64,000 nt of DNA from Chromohalobacter canadensis (GCF_029544075.1 NZ_JAJQJH010000004.1:62001-126000); one strand, 5' to 3'; shown: positions 47,086-55,604, counted from the first letter of the stretch. Notes: generated by a model not told the origin, from the letters alone. Numbers and translations are program-made.

Positions 47086-47361
47086 ATGTTAGGTGGAATC
47101 AGTATCTGGCAACTGCTGATCGTTCTCGGCATCGTCATCCTGATCTTCGGCACCAAGAAGCTGCGCAACCTGGGCAGCGATCTCGGGGGCGCCGTCAAGG
47201 GATTCAAGAGCGCAGTCGGCGAAGAGGAACAGAAAAAAGCGCACAACGACGAGGACACGGCGCAGCAGCGTGTCGAGCATGAGGCGAACGACGAGACACT
47301 CGACACGCAATCGAAAGCCTCGCAATCGTCCAAGGCCGACGACACCTCTGAGCGGAAGTAA
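47086..47361 (+). CDS. tatA: Sec-independent translocase subunit TatA
   Basis: A 91-residue pore-forming Tat component. N-terminal transmembrane helix (about 5-22, [18 protein letters not shown]) followed by the [10 protein letters not shown] hinge, an amphipathic helix ([16 protein letters not shown]) and a polar tail. GAAGGAGAG precedes the ATG. First gene of tatABC. An adjacent Tat substrate, the PhoX-like phosphatase, is encoded at 51060-53210. Confidence 0.96.
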   Translation: MLGGISIWQLLIVLGIVILIFGTKKLRNLGSDLGGAVKGFKSAVGEEEQKKAHNDEDTAQQRVEHEANDETLDTQSKASQSSKADDTSERK

Positions 47362-47366
47362 CCAAC

Positions 47367-47762
47367 ATGTTCGATATGGGCTTTCTCGAACTGATGCTCA
47401 TCGGTGTCGTGGCCCTGTTGGTGCTGGGGCCGGAGCGCCTGCCCAAGGCGGCGCGCACCGTAGGCCTGTGGATCGGCAAGATCAAGCGCACGGTGTCGGG
47501 CATGCAGCGCGAAATCAACGCACAGTTGGAAGCCGAAGAGCTGCGCCAGAAGCTCAACGAGCAACAACGTAAGCTCGATGCCGGCCTGCATAAGGTCCGC
47601 GATGGTGTCGAACGCCACGCCGACGACACCGATACGCATCACGCTGGATCACGCCGGGGTCCGGCGGCGTCTAGAGCGGATGATGACGCCCCGGCGGCGC
47701 GTCCCGCCGCCTCCCGCGAGACACCCGACGCCTCATCCGCCAAGGACTCCAACGCCCCATGA
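47367..47762 (+). CDS. tatB: Sec-independent translocase subunit TatB
   Basis: A 131-residue protein forming the twin-arginine receptor with Tat[27 protein letters not shown] is the diagnostic TatB N terminus, with the transmembrane helix and Pro hinge. An amphipathic/coiled segment (about 30-75) and an Asp/Ala/Arg-rich tail follow. It overlaps tatC by 4 bp. Confidence 0.96.
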   Translation: MFDMGFLELMLIGVVALLVLGPERLPKAARTVGLWIGKIKRTVSGMQREINAQLEAEELRQKLNEQQRKLDAGLHKVRDGVERHADDTDTHHAGSRRGPAASRADDDAPAARPAASRETPDASSAKDSNAP

Positions 47763-48538
47763 GCGATACACCGCCCCGCGAACCGGAGGAGCACGCCCAG
47801 ACGCCCTTGATAGAACACCTGATCGAGCTGCGTTCGCGGCTGGTCAAGGCGGTGGCGGTGATCGTGATCATCTTCGCCGCGCTTTACGCCTTTTCCAACG
47901 ACATCTATAGCTTCGTCGCCGAGCCGCTGATGGCGCTCTTGCCCGAAGGCTCGCAGATGATCGCCACCGAAGTGGCCTCGCCGTTCCTGGCGCCTTTCAA
48001 GCTGACGCTGTTCACGGCCTTGTTCATCGCCGTTCCCTTCGTGCTCTACCAGGCCTGGGCATTCATCGCACCGGGCCTCTACCGGCACGAGAAGACGTTG
48101 GCATTTCCCCTGCTCGCCTCGAGTATCCTGCTGTTCTACGGCGGCGTGGCTTTCGCCTATTTTGCGGTCTTCCCCCTGCTGTTCGACTTCTTCGTCCACA
48201 CCGGGCCGGAGAACGTCACGGTAATGACCGACATCAATCAGTACCTCAATTTCGTGCTTAAGCTGTTCTTCGCTTTCGGTGCGGCTTTCGAGATTCCCAT
48301 CGCCACTTTCTTGCTGATCTGGACCGGCGCGACCAGCGTCGAGAGTCTCGGCAAGAAACGTCCTTACGTGGTCGTCGGCTGCTTCGTGGTCGGCATGATG
48401 ATGACGCCCCCGGACGTAGTCTCCCAAAGCCTGCTCGCCATCCCCATGTGGCTGCTGTTCGAGGTCGGCATCCTCTTCGGTCGCCTAGTCCCGCGTCGCC
48501 GGCATGACGTCGATGACGAGACGCCCCACGAAAGCTGA
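47759..48538 (+). CDS. tatC: Sec-independent translocase subunit TatC
   Basis: A 259-residue polytopic membrane protein that recognises the twin-arginine signal. It starts with the cytoplasmic sequence containing [17 protein letters not shown] and has six predicted transmembrane helices. The conserved [33 protein letters not shown] block and the [22 protein letters not shown] motif are present. The C terminus is polar and rich in Arg/Asp. Starts inside the tatB 3' end (ATGA). Confidence 0.97.
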   Translation: MSDTPPREPEEHAQTPLIEHLIELRSRLVKAVAVIVIIFAALYAFSNDIYSFVAEPLMALLPEGSQMIATEVASPFLAPFKLTLFTALFIAVPFVLYQAWAFIAPGLYRHEKTLAFPLLASSILLFYGGVAFAYFAVFPLLFDFFVHTGPENVTVMTDINQYLNFVLKLFFAFGAAFEIPIATFLLIWTGATSVESLGKKRPYVVVGCFVVGMMMTPPDVVSQSLLAIPMWLLFEVGILFGRLVPRRRHDVDDETPHES

Positions 48539-48633
48539 TATCCGACAAACCGGCCACGCTTGGTCCGTCCACACCGTTGGTTGGCACGCATCGCGCCCTA
48601 TTTCATGCGTATACTGAAGACGCCCGGGCGTTA

Positions 48634-48651
48634 CTGTCACACTCCTGTCAC
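48634..48651 (+). promoter_or_regulatory. Pho box upstream of ppk1
   Basis: CTGTCACACTCCTGTCAC contains two identical CTGTCAC heptamers with a 4-bp spacer, the PhoB-binding architecture (consensus CTGTCAT-N4-CTGTCAT). A further GTGTCAT is at 48658-48664. It is 57 bp upstream of the ppk1 start adopted here. Confidence 0.68.
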
Positions 48652-48707
48652 AGACGGGTGTCATGCTTCCCGGGCAGCGGTTGGTCACCAGCGACGACAG
48701 GGAGCTC

Positions 48708-50912
48708 ATGATGGACGATGCGCGCTCTTCCGATGTTCCCCTCGGTAGCGACAATGCAACCTCTCAGGAGGCCGGTGAAACACCCCCACTTCGCGTCAAC
48801 CGCACGCGCACGGGGATTCACGCCAAGCCCGCGCCGTTTCCCGAGGCCGAACTTGACGATCCAGCGCTGTATTTCAACCGCGAACTCTCGCATCTGCAGT
48901 TCAATATCCGCGTACTCGAGCAATCCCTGGATCCCTCGCATCCACTGCTCAACCGACTGATGTTCCTGCTGATCTTCTCTTCCAACCTGGATGAGTTCTT
49001 CGAGATTCGTGTGGCTGGCCTCAAGCATCAGATCGCCCTTGCCCGTGAGGAAAGCGGCGCCGACGGGATGCCACCCCGCCAGGTGCTGACAGAGATATCG
49101 CGCATCGCCCACGAACAGGTCGAGCGGCAGTATCGCATTCTCAACGAGACCTTGATCCCCGCCCTCGAGGAGCAAGGCTTACGTTTTCGCCGCCGTACGC
49201 AGTGGACCGAGGCCCAGGCCGACTGGGTGCGCGAGTATTTCGCCGAGGAGATCATGCCGGTGATCAGCCCCATCGGCCTGGACCCTTCGCATCCTTTTCC
49301 ACGCCTGGTCAACAAGAGCTTGAACTTCATCGTCGAGCTCGAAGGTACCGATGCCTTCGGCCGCGAAGGCGGTATGGCCATCCTGCCCGCACCGCGCTCG
49401 CTGCCACGCTTGATGCGCCTACCCGAAGCACTATGCGAAGCCGGTTATACTGAATACGTCTTCCTGTCGTCGATGATCCACGCCCACGCTCAGGAAGTGT
49501 TTCCCGGCATGCAGGTACGCGGTTGCTACCAGTTCCGCCTGACGCGCAACGCCGATCTGGCCGTCGACCCCGAGGACGTCTCGGACTTGGCCTCGGCCTT
49601 GCGCGGTGAGCTACTGGCACGGCGCTACGGCAGCGGGGTGCGCCTCGAGGTGGCCGATAATTGCCCCGACCGGCTGTCGCGCTTCCTGCTTACCCAGTTC
49701 GAACTCGAGGCGGCGGATCTCTACCGCGTATCCGGCCCGGTCAACCTGACCCGGCTGATGTCGGTACTCAGCGACGTCGACCGCCCTGACCTTTTATATC
49801 GCACCTTCACGCCGGGATTGCCACGTCAGGTCAAGAGCGATGTCAGCCTGTTCTCGCAGATCGCCCAGAACGATATTCTGCTGCACCATCCCTTCCAGTC
49901 GTTTGCACTGATCGAGGACTGGCTCCAGGAGGCCGCCAGCGACCCGGACGTACTAGCGATCAAGCAGACCCTGTACCGAACCGGCGCCGATTCACCCATC
50001 GTCAGCGCCCTGGTCGATGCCGCACGCAACGGCAAGGAAGTCACCGTGGTCATCGAGCTGCGGGCACGCTTCGACGAGGCCGACAACCTCGCGCTGGCCT
50101 CGCGTCTCCAGGAAGCCGGTGCCATCGTCATCTACGGCGTCATGGCCTATAAGACTCATGCCAAGATGCTCCACATGGTCCGCCGTGAACGTGGTGCATT
50201 GCGCTACTACGCGCATTTGGGTACCGGCAACTATCATTCCAAGACTGCCAAACTGTACACCGACTACAGTCTTCTTACCGCCAATGAGACGCTTTGCGAA
50301 GACGTTCACAAAGTCTTCCAGCAACTTTCGGGGATGGGCAAGCCACGTCAGATCGATACGCTTCTGCACGCGCCGTTCGTACTGCACGACCGCCTAGTGT
50401 CGATGATCGACCGCGAGGCACGGCACGCCGAAAAAGGCCACAAGGCGCAGCTGATCATCAAGTGCAATTCGTTGACCGAGCCGCAGCTGATTCGTGCCCT
50501 TTATCGTGCCTCGCGTGCCGGCGTGCAATGTGACCTGATCATTCGCGGCATGTGCTGCCTGCGCCCCGGGGTCGAAGGGATTTCCGACAATATCCGGGTA
50601 CGCTCGATCATCGGTCGCTTCCTGGAACATACCCGCGTGTTCCATTTCCACAATGGCGGTAAACCTGAAACCTGGTGCTCCAGCGCGGACTTCATGGAAC
50701 GCAACATGTTCCGCCGCGTGGAGACCTGCTTCCCGCTGCTCGACAAGAAACTCGCCCAGCGCGTGCGCAAGGACCTGGCCACCTACATGGTCGATAACTG
50801 CCAGAGCTGGGAGCTGCAGACCGACGGCCGCTATCGCCTCCTCGATGCAGGCGAGGCAGAACCGATCAGCGCCCAGGAAACCTTGCTCTACGCCTACGCC
50901 GTCAAACCCTAA
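48708..50912 (+). CDS. ppk1: Polyphosphate kinase 1
   Basis: A 734-residue membrane-associated enzyme that reversibly polymerises ATP gamma-phosphates into polyphosphate. N domain: YFNRELSHLQFNIRVLEQ (about 50-67). Two phospholipase-D-like catalytic domains contain YKTHAKMLHMVRRE with the candidate phospho-His, YYAHLGTGNYHSKTAKLYTDYSL, and in the second PLD-like domain RGMCCLRPGV and SSADFMERNMFRRVE. I use the ATG pair at 48708 (GGGAG upstream) rather than the ATG at 48663, which lies immediately at the Pho-box promoter. The stop is followed at once by seven GCTCGAA repeats. Convergent with the PhoX-like gene; ppx is at 60351. Confidence 0.96.
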   Translation: MMDDARSSDVPLGSDNATSQEAGETPPLRVNRTRTGIHAKPAPFPEAELDDPALYFNRELSHLQFNIRVLEQSLDPSHPLLNRLMFLLIFSSNLDEFFEIRVAGLKHQIALAREESGADGMPPRQVLTEISRIAHEQVERQYRILNETLIPALEEQGLRFRRRTQWTEAQADWVREYFAEEIMPVISPIGLDPSHPFPRLVNKSLNFIVELEGTDAFGREGGMAILPAPRSLPRLMRLPEALCEAGYTEYVFLSSMIHAHAQEVFPGMQVRGCYQFRLTRNADLAVDPEDVSDLASALRGELLARRYGSGVRLEVADNCPDRLSRFLLTQFELEAADLYRVSGPVNLTRLMSVLSDVDRPDLLYRTFTPGLPRQVKSDVSLFSQIAQNDILLHHPFQSFALIEDWLQEAASDPDVLAIKQTLYRTGADSPIVSALVDAARNGKEVTVVIELRARFDEADNLALASRLQEAGAIVIYGVMAYKTHAKMLHMVRRERGALRYYAHLGTGNYHSKTAKLYTDYSLLTANETLCEDVHKVFQQLSGMGKPRQIDTLLHAPFVLHDRLVSMIDREARHAEKGHKAQLIIKCNSLTEPQLIRALYRASRAGVQCDLIIRGMCCLRPGVEGISDNIRVRSIIGRFLEHTRVFHFHNGGKPETWCSSADFMERNMFRRVETCFPLLDKKLAQRVRKDLATYMVDNCQSWELQTDGRYRLLDAGEAEPISAQETLLYAYAVKP

Positions 50913-50961
50913 GCTCGAAGCTCGAAGCTCGAAGCTCGAAGCTCGAAGCTCGAAGCTCGAA
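50913..50961. repeat. Tandem heptamer array (GCTCGAA x7), after ppk1
   Basis: Seven uninterrupted GCTCGAA units begin on the first base after the ppk1 TAA codon and end 17 bp before the intrinsic terminator. Same unit and orientation as the array behind hslU (42994-43034). Confidence 0.95.
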
Positions 50962-50977
50962 GGCAGCCTAAACCAAA

Positions 50978-51011
50978 ACGCCTCCGTAGCAAGTTCAAGC
51001 TACGGAGGCGT
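50978..51011. terminator. Bidirectional terminator between ppk1 and the phoX-like gene
   Basis: A perfect 13-bp stem ACGCCTCCGTAGC/GCTACGGAGGCGT with an 8-base loop. T-rich sequence follows on the plus strand (CTTTTCTTC) and TTTT on the minus strand, suiting the two convergent genes. Confidence 0.9.
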
Positions 51012-51059
51012 CTTTTCTTCCAGCTTCCAGCCGCGTAGCGCCGCTCTTCCAGCTTTCAG

Positions 51060-53210
51060 TTATACCCCGATCTGGCCACCATCGGCTTTCTGGATCACCA
51101 CCGTGGCCGCCCGCGGACGCACGCTGCCGGAAGTGACGTGCGTGGCATCCTGTGTCGCGGCATCGGCGTCCGCCGGCCAATTGCCGGGGTGCTGAATGTT
51201 GATGAACAGCGCGGTCTTGTCGGGCGTAGCAAAGATTCCTGTCACCTCGCAGCCATTGGGGCCAACCGCGAACCGCTTGAGTTGCTGCTGGTTGCCGGCG
51301 CCCACCACCGAGGCCTGACCGCTAGCATGTGATAAGGCACCCGGCACGACCGCCAGTACCTGGTCGTTGGTCTGCTCGGCAACACCGTCATAACCGTTGT
51401 CGGTCTCGATCCACAGAATGCCCTGGCCGTCGCCACGATCGTCGTACCACAGGCCATCGGGGCTGGCGAACTGGTTGCGCTCGGTCAGCCCCGACAGGTT
51501 GTCGGCATCGTCCGCGGCGGCGCCGAACACGAACACCTCCCAGTCGAAACGTGTGGCGTCATCGCCACGCTCCCGCCAGCGGATCACCTGCCCCGCCTCG
51601 TTGGCGGCGCGCGGATTGGCGGCATTGGTGGGGGCCGTGGCATAACCCACGCCCGCCGCATCGACGCTGTCGCCTTCATTGGTGAAGGTCGGCTCCGTCT
51701 CAGCGGCGGTGCGCTGGGAATTGTTGGTCAACGTCATGTAGACCTCGCCGGAGCTCGGGTCGACGGTTCCCCATTCGGGGCGGTCCATCGGTGTCGCGCC
51801 GAGCAGGTCGGCCGCATCGCAGGTATGTACAATGACGCCTGCGCGATCGCTTTCCGCCAGCGACAAGGCCGCAGCCAGTGTGCGACCGTCCGCCACGCGC
51901 GTGTCCGGCTCGAGTGCCAGCCATTCCCCGCCACCATCGGCATCAAAACGGGCAACGTAGAGGGTCCCTCGATCCATGTACTTGGCACCCAATGCCAGGC
52001 GGTCATACGCCTCGCCGGGACGGTTGGCATCTGCCGGGTCCCACTTGGCGTCGGACACGAACTTGTAGATGTACTCGTTGCGGGCATCATGCCCGGAATA
52101 GAAGACCACCGGCTCACCGGCGACCAACTTGCCCGGCCAGCAGCCCTCGTGTCGAAAGCGTCCCAGCGCGGTGCGCTTCACCGCACGGGATTGGCCATTG
52201 TATGGATCGATCTCCACGATATAGCCGAAGGTCCGCGTCTCGTTGCGATAATCATCCCGTGGCCCCTCACCATGCGGTGTGACATCGAAACGCGCGAACT
52301 CGTCATCGCGCTCACCGTCGACGCCGGCGGCGGTCTCCCAACCATAGCGGCCGCGTTCGGTGGGCAGCCCCAGGCGCGCATCATCGATATTCAACTCGCC
52401 GCGATTGACGAAGACCTCGGGCCAGTTCTCTTCGCAGGTCAGGTAGGTGCCCCAGGGCGTGAAGCCATTGGCACAGTTGTTGTTGGTGCCTCGCGTGCGC
52501 GTGCCATACGGGGAGTAACGGGTTCTGACGTACTCGCTACCGGCCACGGGGCCTGCCAAGTCCATCGGCGTCGCGCTGGTGAATCGGCGATTGTGGGCGT
52601 CACCGGCCACATGCGACCAGCCGCCTTCCGCCTGCTTGCGCACCCGCACGATGGTGACGCCATGAGCATTGATCTCGGTACGCACCTCGTCGGCCGGACG
52701 CTGACCACTGTCGGGATTCGTCGGCCCGCCACGCGGCGCCCAGAGCGCGTCCTGGTCGATGTACTCGTTGTTGAGGGCGAGCAGGAAGTCGCGCGAGGCA
52801 TGTTGCTCGCTCAAAGGGAAAGCATGCATGCCATCGTGATGCATACCCACGCTGCGCGCCTGTGCCTCGGCGGTCATCTCTTGCTCGCGATGCCAAGCCG
52901 ACGCCTGATCCTCCAGCGGCGTGCCCCAGGGAATCAGCACCTGAGCGGTGTAGCCCTCGGGCACCACCACGGCATCGGTACGCGAGCCACGCAGCGACTC
53001 GAACGCCAGCGCCAGCGGCGTCTTGCCGGTACCGCTTTCCTGAGCATTGGCGAGATTGAGTCCTCCGATGCCGCCCAACATGCCCAAGGCGGCCAGGCTC
53101 AGGCCACCCCGCATGATGTCACGCCGAGAAACATGGCGCGCCAGTACCGACGAGAACGGTTCGTTATCGCTGCAGTTGAAGTTTTGTTGGGTCTCGATTT
53201 GCTTGCTCAT
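51060..53210 (-). CDS. phoX: PhoX-family (DUF839) phosphatase, Tat-exported
   Basis: A 716-residue protein with a twin-arginine signal (VSRRDIMRGGLSLAALGML; R29/R30) and a large beta-propeller-like body. DUF839/PhoX landmarks: GMHHDGMHAFPL, LALNNEYIDQD, NNCANGFTPWGTYLTCEENWPE, and YSGHDARNEYIYKFVSD, and the C-terminal FASPDGLWYDDRGDGQGILWIETD and IFATPDKTALFINIQHPG. Characterised PhoX enzymes are calcium- and iron-dependent periplasmic alkaline phosphatases induced by phosphate starvation; activity here is inferred. A Pho-box-like repeat is upstream (53287-53304), and the tat genes are close by. AGGAG precedes the ATG. Confidence 0.85.
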   Translation of the reverse strand: MSKQIETQQNFNCSDNEPFSSVLARHVSRRDIMRGGLSLAALGMLGGIGGLNLANAQESGTGKTPLALAFESLRGSRTDAVVVPEGYTAQVLIPWGTPLEDQASAWHREQEMTAEAQARSVGMHHDGMHAFPLSEQHASRDFLLALNNEYIDQDALWAPRGGPTNPDSGQRPADEVRTEINAHGVTIVRVRKQAEGGWSHVAGDAHNRRFTSATPMDLAGPVAGSEYVRTRYSPYGTRTRGTNNNCANGFTPWGTYLTCEENWPEVFVNRGELNIDDARLGLPTERGRYGWETAAGVDGERDDEFARFDVTPHGEGPRDDYRNETRTFGYIVEIDPYNGQSRAVKRTALGRFRHEGCWPGKLVAGEPVVFYSGHDARNEYIYKFVSDAKWDPADANRPGEAYDRLALGAKYMDRGTLYVARFDADGGGEWLALEPDTRVADGRTLAAALSLAESDRAGVIVHTCDAADLLGATPMDRPEWGTVDPSSGEVYMTLTNNSQRTAAETEPTFTNEGDSVDAAGVGYATAPTNAANPRAANEAGQVIRWRERGDDATRFDWEVFVFGAAADDADNLSGLTERNQFASPDGLWYDDRGDGQGILWIETDNGYDGVAEQTNDQVLAVVPGALSHASGQASVVGAGNQQQLKRFAVGPNGCEVTGIFATPDKTALFINIQHPGNWPADADAATQDATHVTSGSVRPRAATVVIQKADGGQIGV

Positions 53211-53286
53211 GGTCTCTCCTCACGGCGTTCGACCGACACTCCGTCGTGTCGGAACATGCTGTGAGGTCATATCCTGAACCGCCGAT

Positions 53287-53304
53287 ATGACAGTGCCATG
53301 AAAC
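53287..53304 (-). promoter_or_regulatory. Pho-box-like repeat upstream of the phoX-like gene
   Basis: On the minus strand GTTTCAT-GGCA-CTGTCAT: the second heptamer is a perfect PhoB half-site and the first matches 5 of 7. It sits 77 bp upstream of the gene, in the 99-bp gap after the DAHP synthase gene. A GGATAT -10-like hexamer is about 11 bp downstream. Confidence 0.55.
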
Positions 53305-53309
53305 ACCGC

Positions 53310-54380
53310 TCAGGCACATGCGTCACGCAACCGCTCGGCAGCCAATGTCAGCAGGTGCTCGGTGCCTTCCCAACCCAGGCAGGCATCGGTGACGGAGACG
53401 CCATAACGCAGGGCACCCGGCTGCAGTGGCTGCTTACCTTCGTGCAGGTGGCTTTCCAGCATCACGCCGACCAAATCGCGATCGCCGGCCAGGCGCTGCT
53501 CGAGAACATCGAGCATGACTTCGGTCTGGCGGCGGTGGTCTTTGCGCGAATTGGCATGGCTGCAGTCGACCATCAGACGCGGCGTGATGCCCGCGTTCTG
53601 CAGCTCACGGCGACAGGCACGAACCGAATCCGCATCGTAGTTGGGCTTGCCATGCCCGCCACGCAGCACCACGTGGGTATGCGAATTGCCGTCGGTCTCG
53701 CGCATCGCCGGACGGCCGGCATCGTCAAGAGCGAAATGACGGTGCGGGTGCGCAGCGGACTGCATCGCAGCAACGGCGACATCGACGCTGCCGTCGGTAC
53801 CGTTCTTGAAGCCCACCGCAGCACGCAGGCCACTGGCCAACTCACGGTGGATTTGCGACTCGGTGGTGCGCGCGCCGATGGCCACCCAACTGAGCAGGTC
53901 TTCCAGGTACGGCGCGGCCATCGGCTGCAACAATTCGGTGGCCACGGGCATGCCCAGGGCGGCGATGTCACGCATCAAGCGCCGCGAGACCTCGAGGCCT
54001 TGCGCCATATCGTCACTCCCATCCAGGTGCGGATCATAGGCGAGGCCCTTCCAACCTACGGTGGTACGCGGCTTTTCGACATATACACGCATGACCATCA
54101 GCAGACGGTCGTCGAGGCGCGTGGCGAGTTCGCTGAGCTTTTCGGCGTATTCCAGCGCCGCGCGCGGATCGTGGATCGAGCAGGGGCCCACCACCACCAG
54201 CAGGCGGTCGTCGCGCCCGTCGAGAATGGCCTGAATTTCGCCACGCTGGCGTTCGATCTGCTCCTTGAGGGCGCCTTCCAGCGGCAGGCGCTGCTTGAGT
54301 TCACCCGGCGTGGGCAAGGGCTGATGAGAGGGTGCCGTGGCAACATCGGGGCGTTGGGGCATCGTCAAAGGTGCGTTCAT
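53310..54380 (-). CDS. aroG: 3-deoxy-7-phosphoheptulonate (DAHP) synthase, class I
   Basis: A 356-residue enzyme condensing phosphoenolpyruvate and erythrose 4-phosphate, the first committed step of aromatic amino acid synthesis. Class I-alpha motifs: VVGPCSIHDP, MRVYVEKPRTTVGWKG, GFKNGTDG, VLRGGHGKPNYD (metal/substrate) and MVDCSHANSRKD. Which amino acid inhibits the isoenzyme cannot be read safely, so the symbol is generic. The ATG at 54380 (MNAPLTM) is preferred; an ATG pair 10-11 codons upstream lacks a ribosome site. Expression is evidently controlled by the leader-peptide attenuator at 54599-54817. Confidence 0.93.
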   Translation of the reverse strand: MNAPLTMPQRPDVATAPSHQPLPTPGELKQRLPLEGALKEQIERQRGEIQAILDGRDDRLLVVVGPCSIHDPRAALEYAEKLSELATRLDDRLLMVMRVYVEKPRTTVGWKGLAYDPHLDGSDDMAQGLEVSRRLMRDIAALGMPVATELLQPMAAPYLEDLLSWVAIGARTTESQIHRELASGLRAAVGFKNGTDGSVDVAVAAMQSAAHPHRHFALDDAGRPAMRETDGNSHTHVVLRGGHGKPNYDADSVRACRRELQNAGITPRLMVDCSHANSRKDHRRQTEVMLDVLEQRLAGDRDLVGVMLESHLHEGKQPLQPGALRYGVSVTDACLGWEGTEHLLTLAAERLRDACA

Positions 54381-54598
54381 GTCGAGTCTCTTGTCTAGGC
54401 TGTCCATCATGAGTGGACAGCGGAACTTCGTGTTCGGCGGACGCCACCCAGCGGTTCACGGTCGGAGGTGGCAGCTAAGGCCGACCGGACGTCGCTAAAT
54501 CGCCAATAATATAGTGCCTGCGTGTTCTGCCATGCGCCGCCGATCTCGAACATGTTTCGCTCCCGTGTCATTCGTCAAAAAAGGGGTGGATTAAACGC

Positions 54599-54631
54599 AA
54601 AAACCCCCGGTCGGGTTGCCGACCGGGGGTT
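54599..54631 (-). terminator. Attenuator terminator upstream of the DAHP synthase gene
   Basis: A 13-bp perfect stem (54602-54614 with 54619-54631; core CCCCCGGTCGG/CCGACCGGGGG) with a 4-base loop is followed on the minus strand by five T residues. It is placed between the leader-peptide stop (54683) and the aroG start (54380), so it must be overcome for aroG expression. Confidence 0.9.
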
Positions 54632-54667
54632 CTAAGACGCTGGAGGCAACCCGGGGTGGGGCGTGCC
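54612..54667 (-). promoter_or_regulatory. Alternative antiterminator pairing of the aroG attenuator
   Basis: On the minus strand CGGGTTGCC (54645-54653) is perfectly complementary to GGCAACCCG (54612-54620), which forms the inner stem and loop of the terminator; this pairing would prevent the terminator. Upstream, GGCACGCC (54660-54667) can pair with GGCGTGCC (54702-54709), which lies inside leader codons 37-39, just after the aromatic codon run. A stalled ribosome would cover the latter. The switching model is inferred from these complementarities. Confidence 0.7.
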
Positions 54668-54682
54668 TCGCGGCGTATCAGG

Positions 54683-54817
54683 TCATGTGACCCTACCGCC
54701 GGGCACGCCGGGGCTAAACCAATACCAATAGCTAAAGCCAAAGAACGCGCGCACGGCGTCTCCCGCTGACCGAATCGGCAGGGAATGCATGCTTGCGGTG
54801 ACTGATGCTATCGACAT
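54683..54817 (-). CDS. Leader peptide of the DAHP synthase attenuator
   Basis: A 44-codon open frame beginning MSIASVTAS with GGAG 7 bases before its ATG. Codons 25-34 read FFGFSYWYWF: four Phe, two Tyr and two Trp codons in ten, far above chance. The stop codon is followed by alternative hairpins and an intrinsic terminator, then aroG. This is the layout of transcription attenuation by ribosome stalling, sensing all three aromatic amino acids at once. The peptide itself has no expected function. Confidence 0.85.
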   Translation of the reverse strand: MSIASVTASMHSLPIRSAGDAVRAFFGFSYWYWFSPGVPGGRVT

Positions 54818-54841
54818 GGGTTGACTCCAAAACATGCTCTC

Positions 54842-54869
54842 ATCCTACACGGCTGTTGCCATTTGGCAA
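54842..54869 (-). promoter_or_regulatory. Promoter of the aroG leader with overlapping palindrome
   Basis: TTGCCA (-35, 5 of 6 consensus), 16-bp spacer, TAGGAT (-10, 4 of 6) on the minus strand, ending 25 bp before the leader-peptide ATG. The -35 hexamer is one arm of the palindrome TTGCCAAATGGCAA (54856-54869), which could be an operator. Confidence 0.5.
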
Positions 54870-54890
54870 GTGCACGCCGATCGATGCCCC

Positions 54891-55604
54891 TCAACGCAAG
54901 TGACGCCCGCCGTCGACGGGCAGGATCGCTCCGGTCACGAAATCGTTGTCGAGCAGGTAACGCAGTGTCTGATAGATGACGCCCGGCCCCGGCACCTTGG
55001 CCATCAAAGACTTGGCCTTGGCCTTCTCGACATAAGCTTCGTCGTCATCGTCATTGAGCATGACCAGGGCCGGCGCGATGGCGTTGACCTGGATACTCGG
55101 CGCGTACATGGCGGCAAACGACAGGGTCAGATTGTCCAACCCTGCCTTGGTCGCCGCATAGGCGGCATGCTTGCGCGATCCCTTCTGACTGACGTAATCG
55201 GTCATGTGGATGATGTCGCGCTGCGGTTCTTGGCAGGCATCGAGTAGTTCGCGGGCATGCAGGTTAATCAAGTACGGAGCCTGCATGTGCACGCGAAACA
55301 GGCGTTCGAAATTGGCGCCGGCATCGTCGTCAAGGCTGTCCGGCGCCCAGTCGCTGGCATTGTGGACGATGGCGCGAAGCGACGACGTCTGTGCCTTTAG
55401 GCGGGTGATGAAGTCGAGGATGCCCGCCTCGCTCGCGAAGTCCGCCTGCAGGGTCACGGCGCCACGCCGACGCAAGACGTCCAACGCCTCGCGCTCGCGA
55501 CGATAGGTCATGATCACCGGCTGGCCGTCGTCGAGCAGGCGCTCGACGCAATGCCGTCCCAAGCGCTGGGCGCCACCGGTGACGAGAATTGGCGATTGGC
55601 TCAT
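54891..55604 (-). CDS. folM: Dihydromonapterin reductase (FolM-like short-chain dehydrogenase)
   Basis: A 237-residue SDR enzyme. The Rossmann motif TGGAQRLGRHC is at residues 9-19, the active-site pair is Y149-x3-K153 in HAAYAATKAG, and DYVSQKGSRKH precedes it. This combination (TGGAxRxG and the DxxxxKGSxxHAAYxATKA stretch) matches FolM, which reduces dihydromonapterin to the tetrahydro form used by phenylalanine hydroxylase, and dihydrofolate weakly. The ATGA overlap with the flavin reductase gene places it at the end of ubiD-fre-folM. A generic SDR is the alternative. Confidence 0.82.
   Translation of the reverse strand: MSQSPILVTGGAQRLGRHCVERLLDDGQPVIMTYRREREALDVLRRRGAVTLQADFASEAGILDFITRLKAQTSSLRAIVHNASDWAPDSLDDDAGANFERLFRVHMQAPYLINLHARELLDACQEPQRDIIHMTDYVSQKGSRKHAAYAATKAGLDNLTLSFAAMYAPSIQVNAIAPALVMLNDDDDEAYVEKAKAKSLMAKVPGPGVIYQTLRYLLDNDFVTGAILPVDGGRHLR

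Noticed and set aside
48663..48707. Upstream in-frame ATG of ppk1
   Set aside because: It lies within 12 bp of the Pho box, where transcription should start; the ATG at 48708 has GGGAG in place.
42994..50961. GCTCGAA arrays as a CRISPR or CRISPR-like locus
   Set aside because: Units are 7 bp with no spacers, and no cas genes are present.
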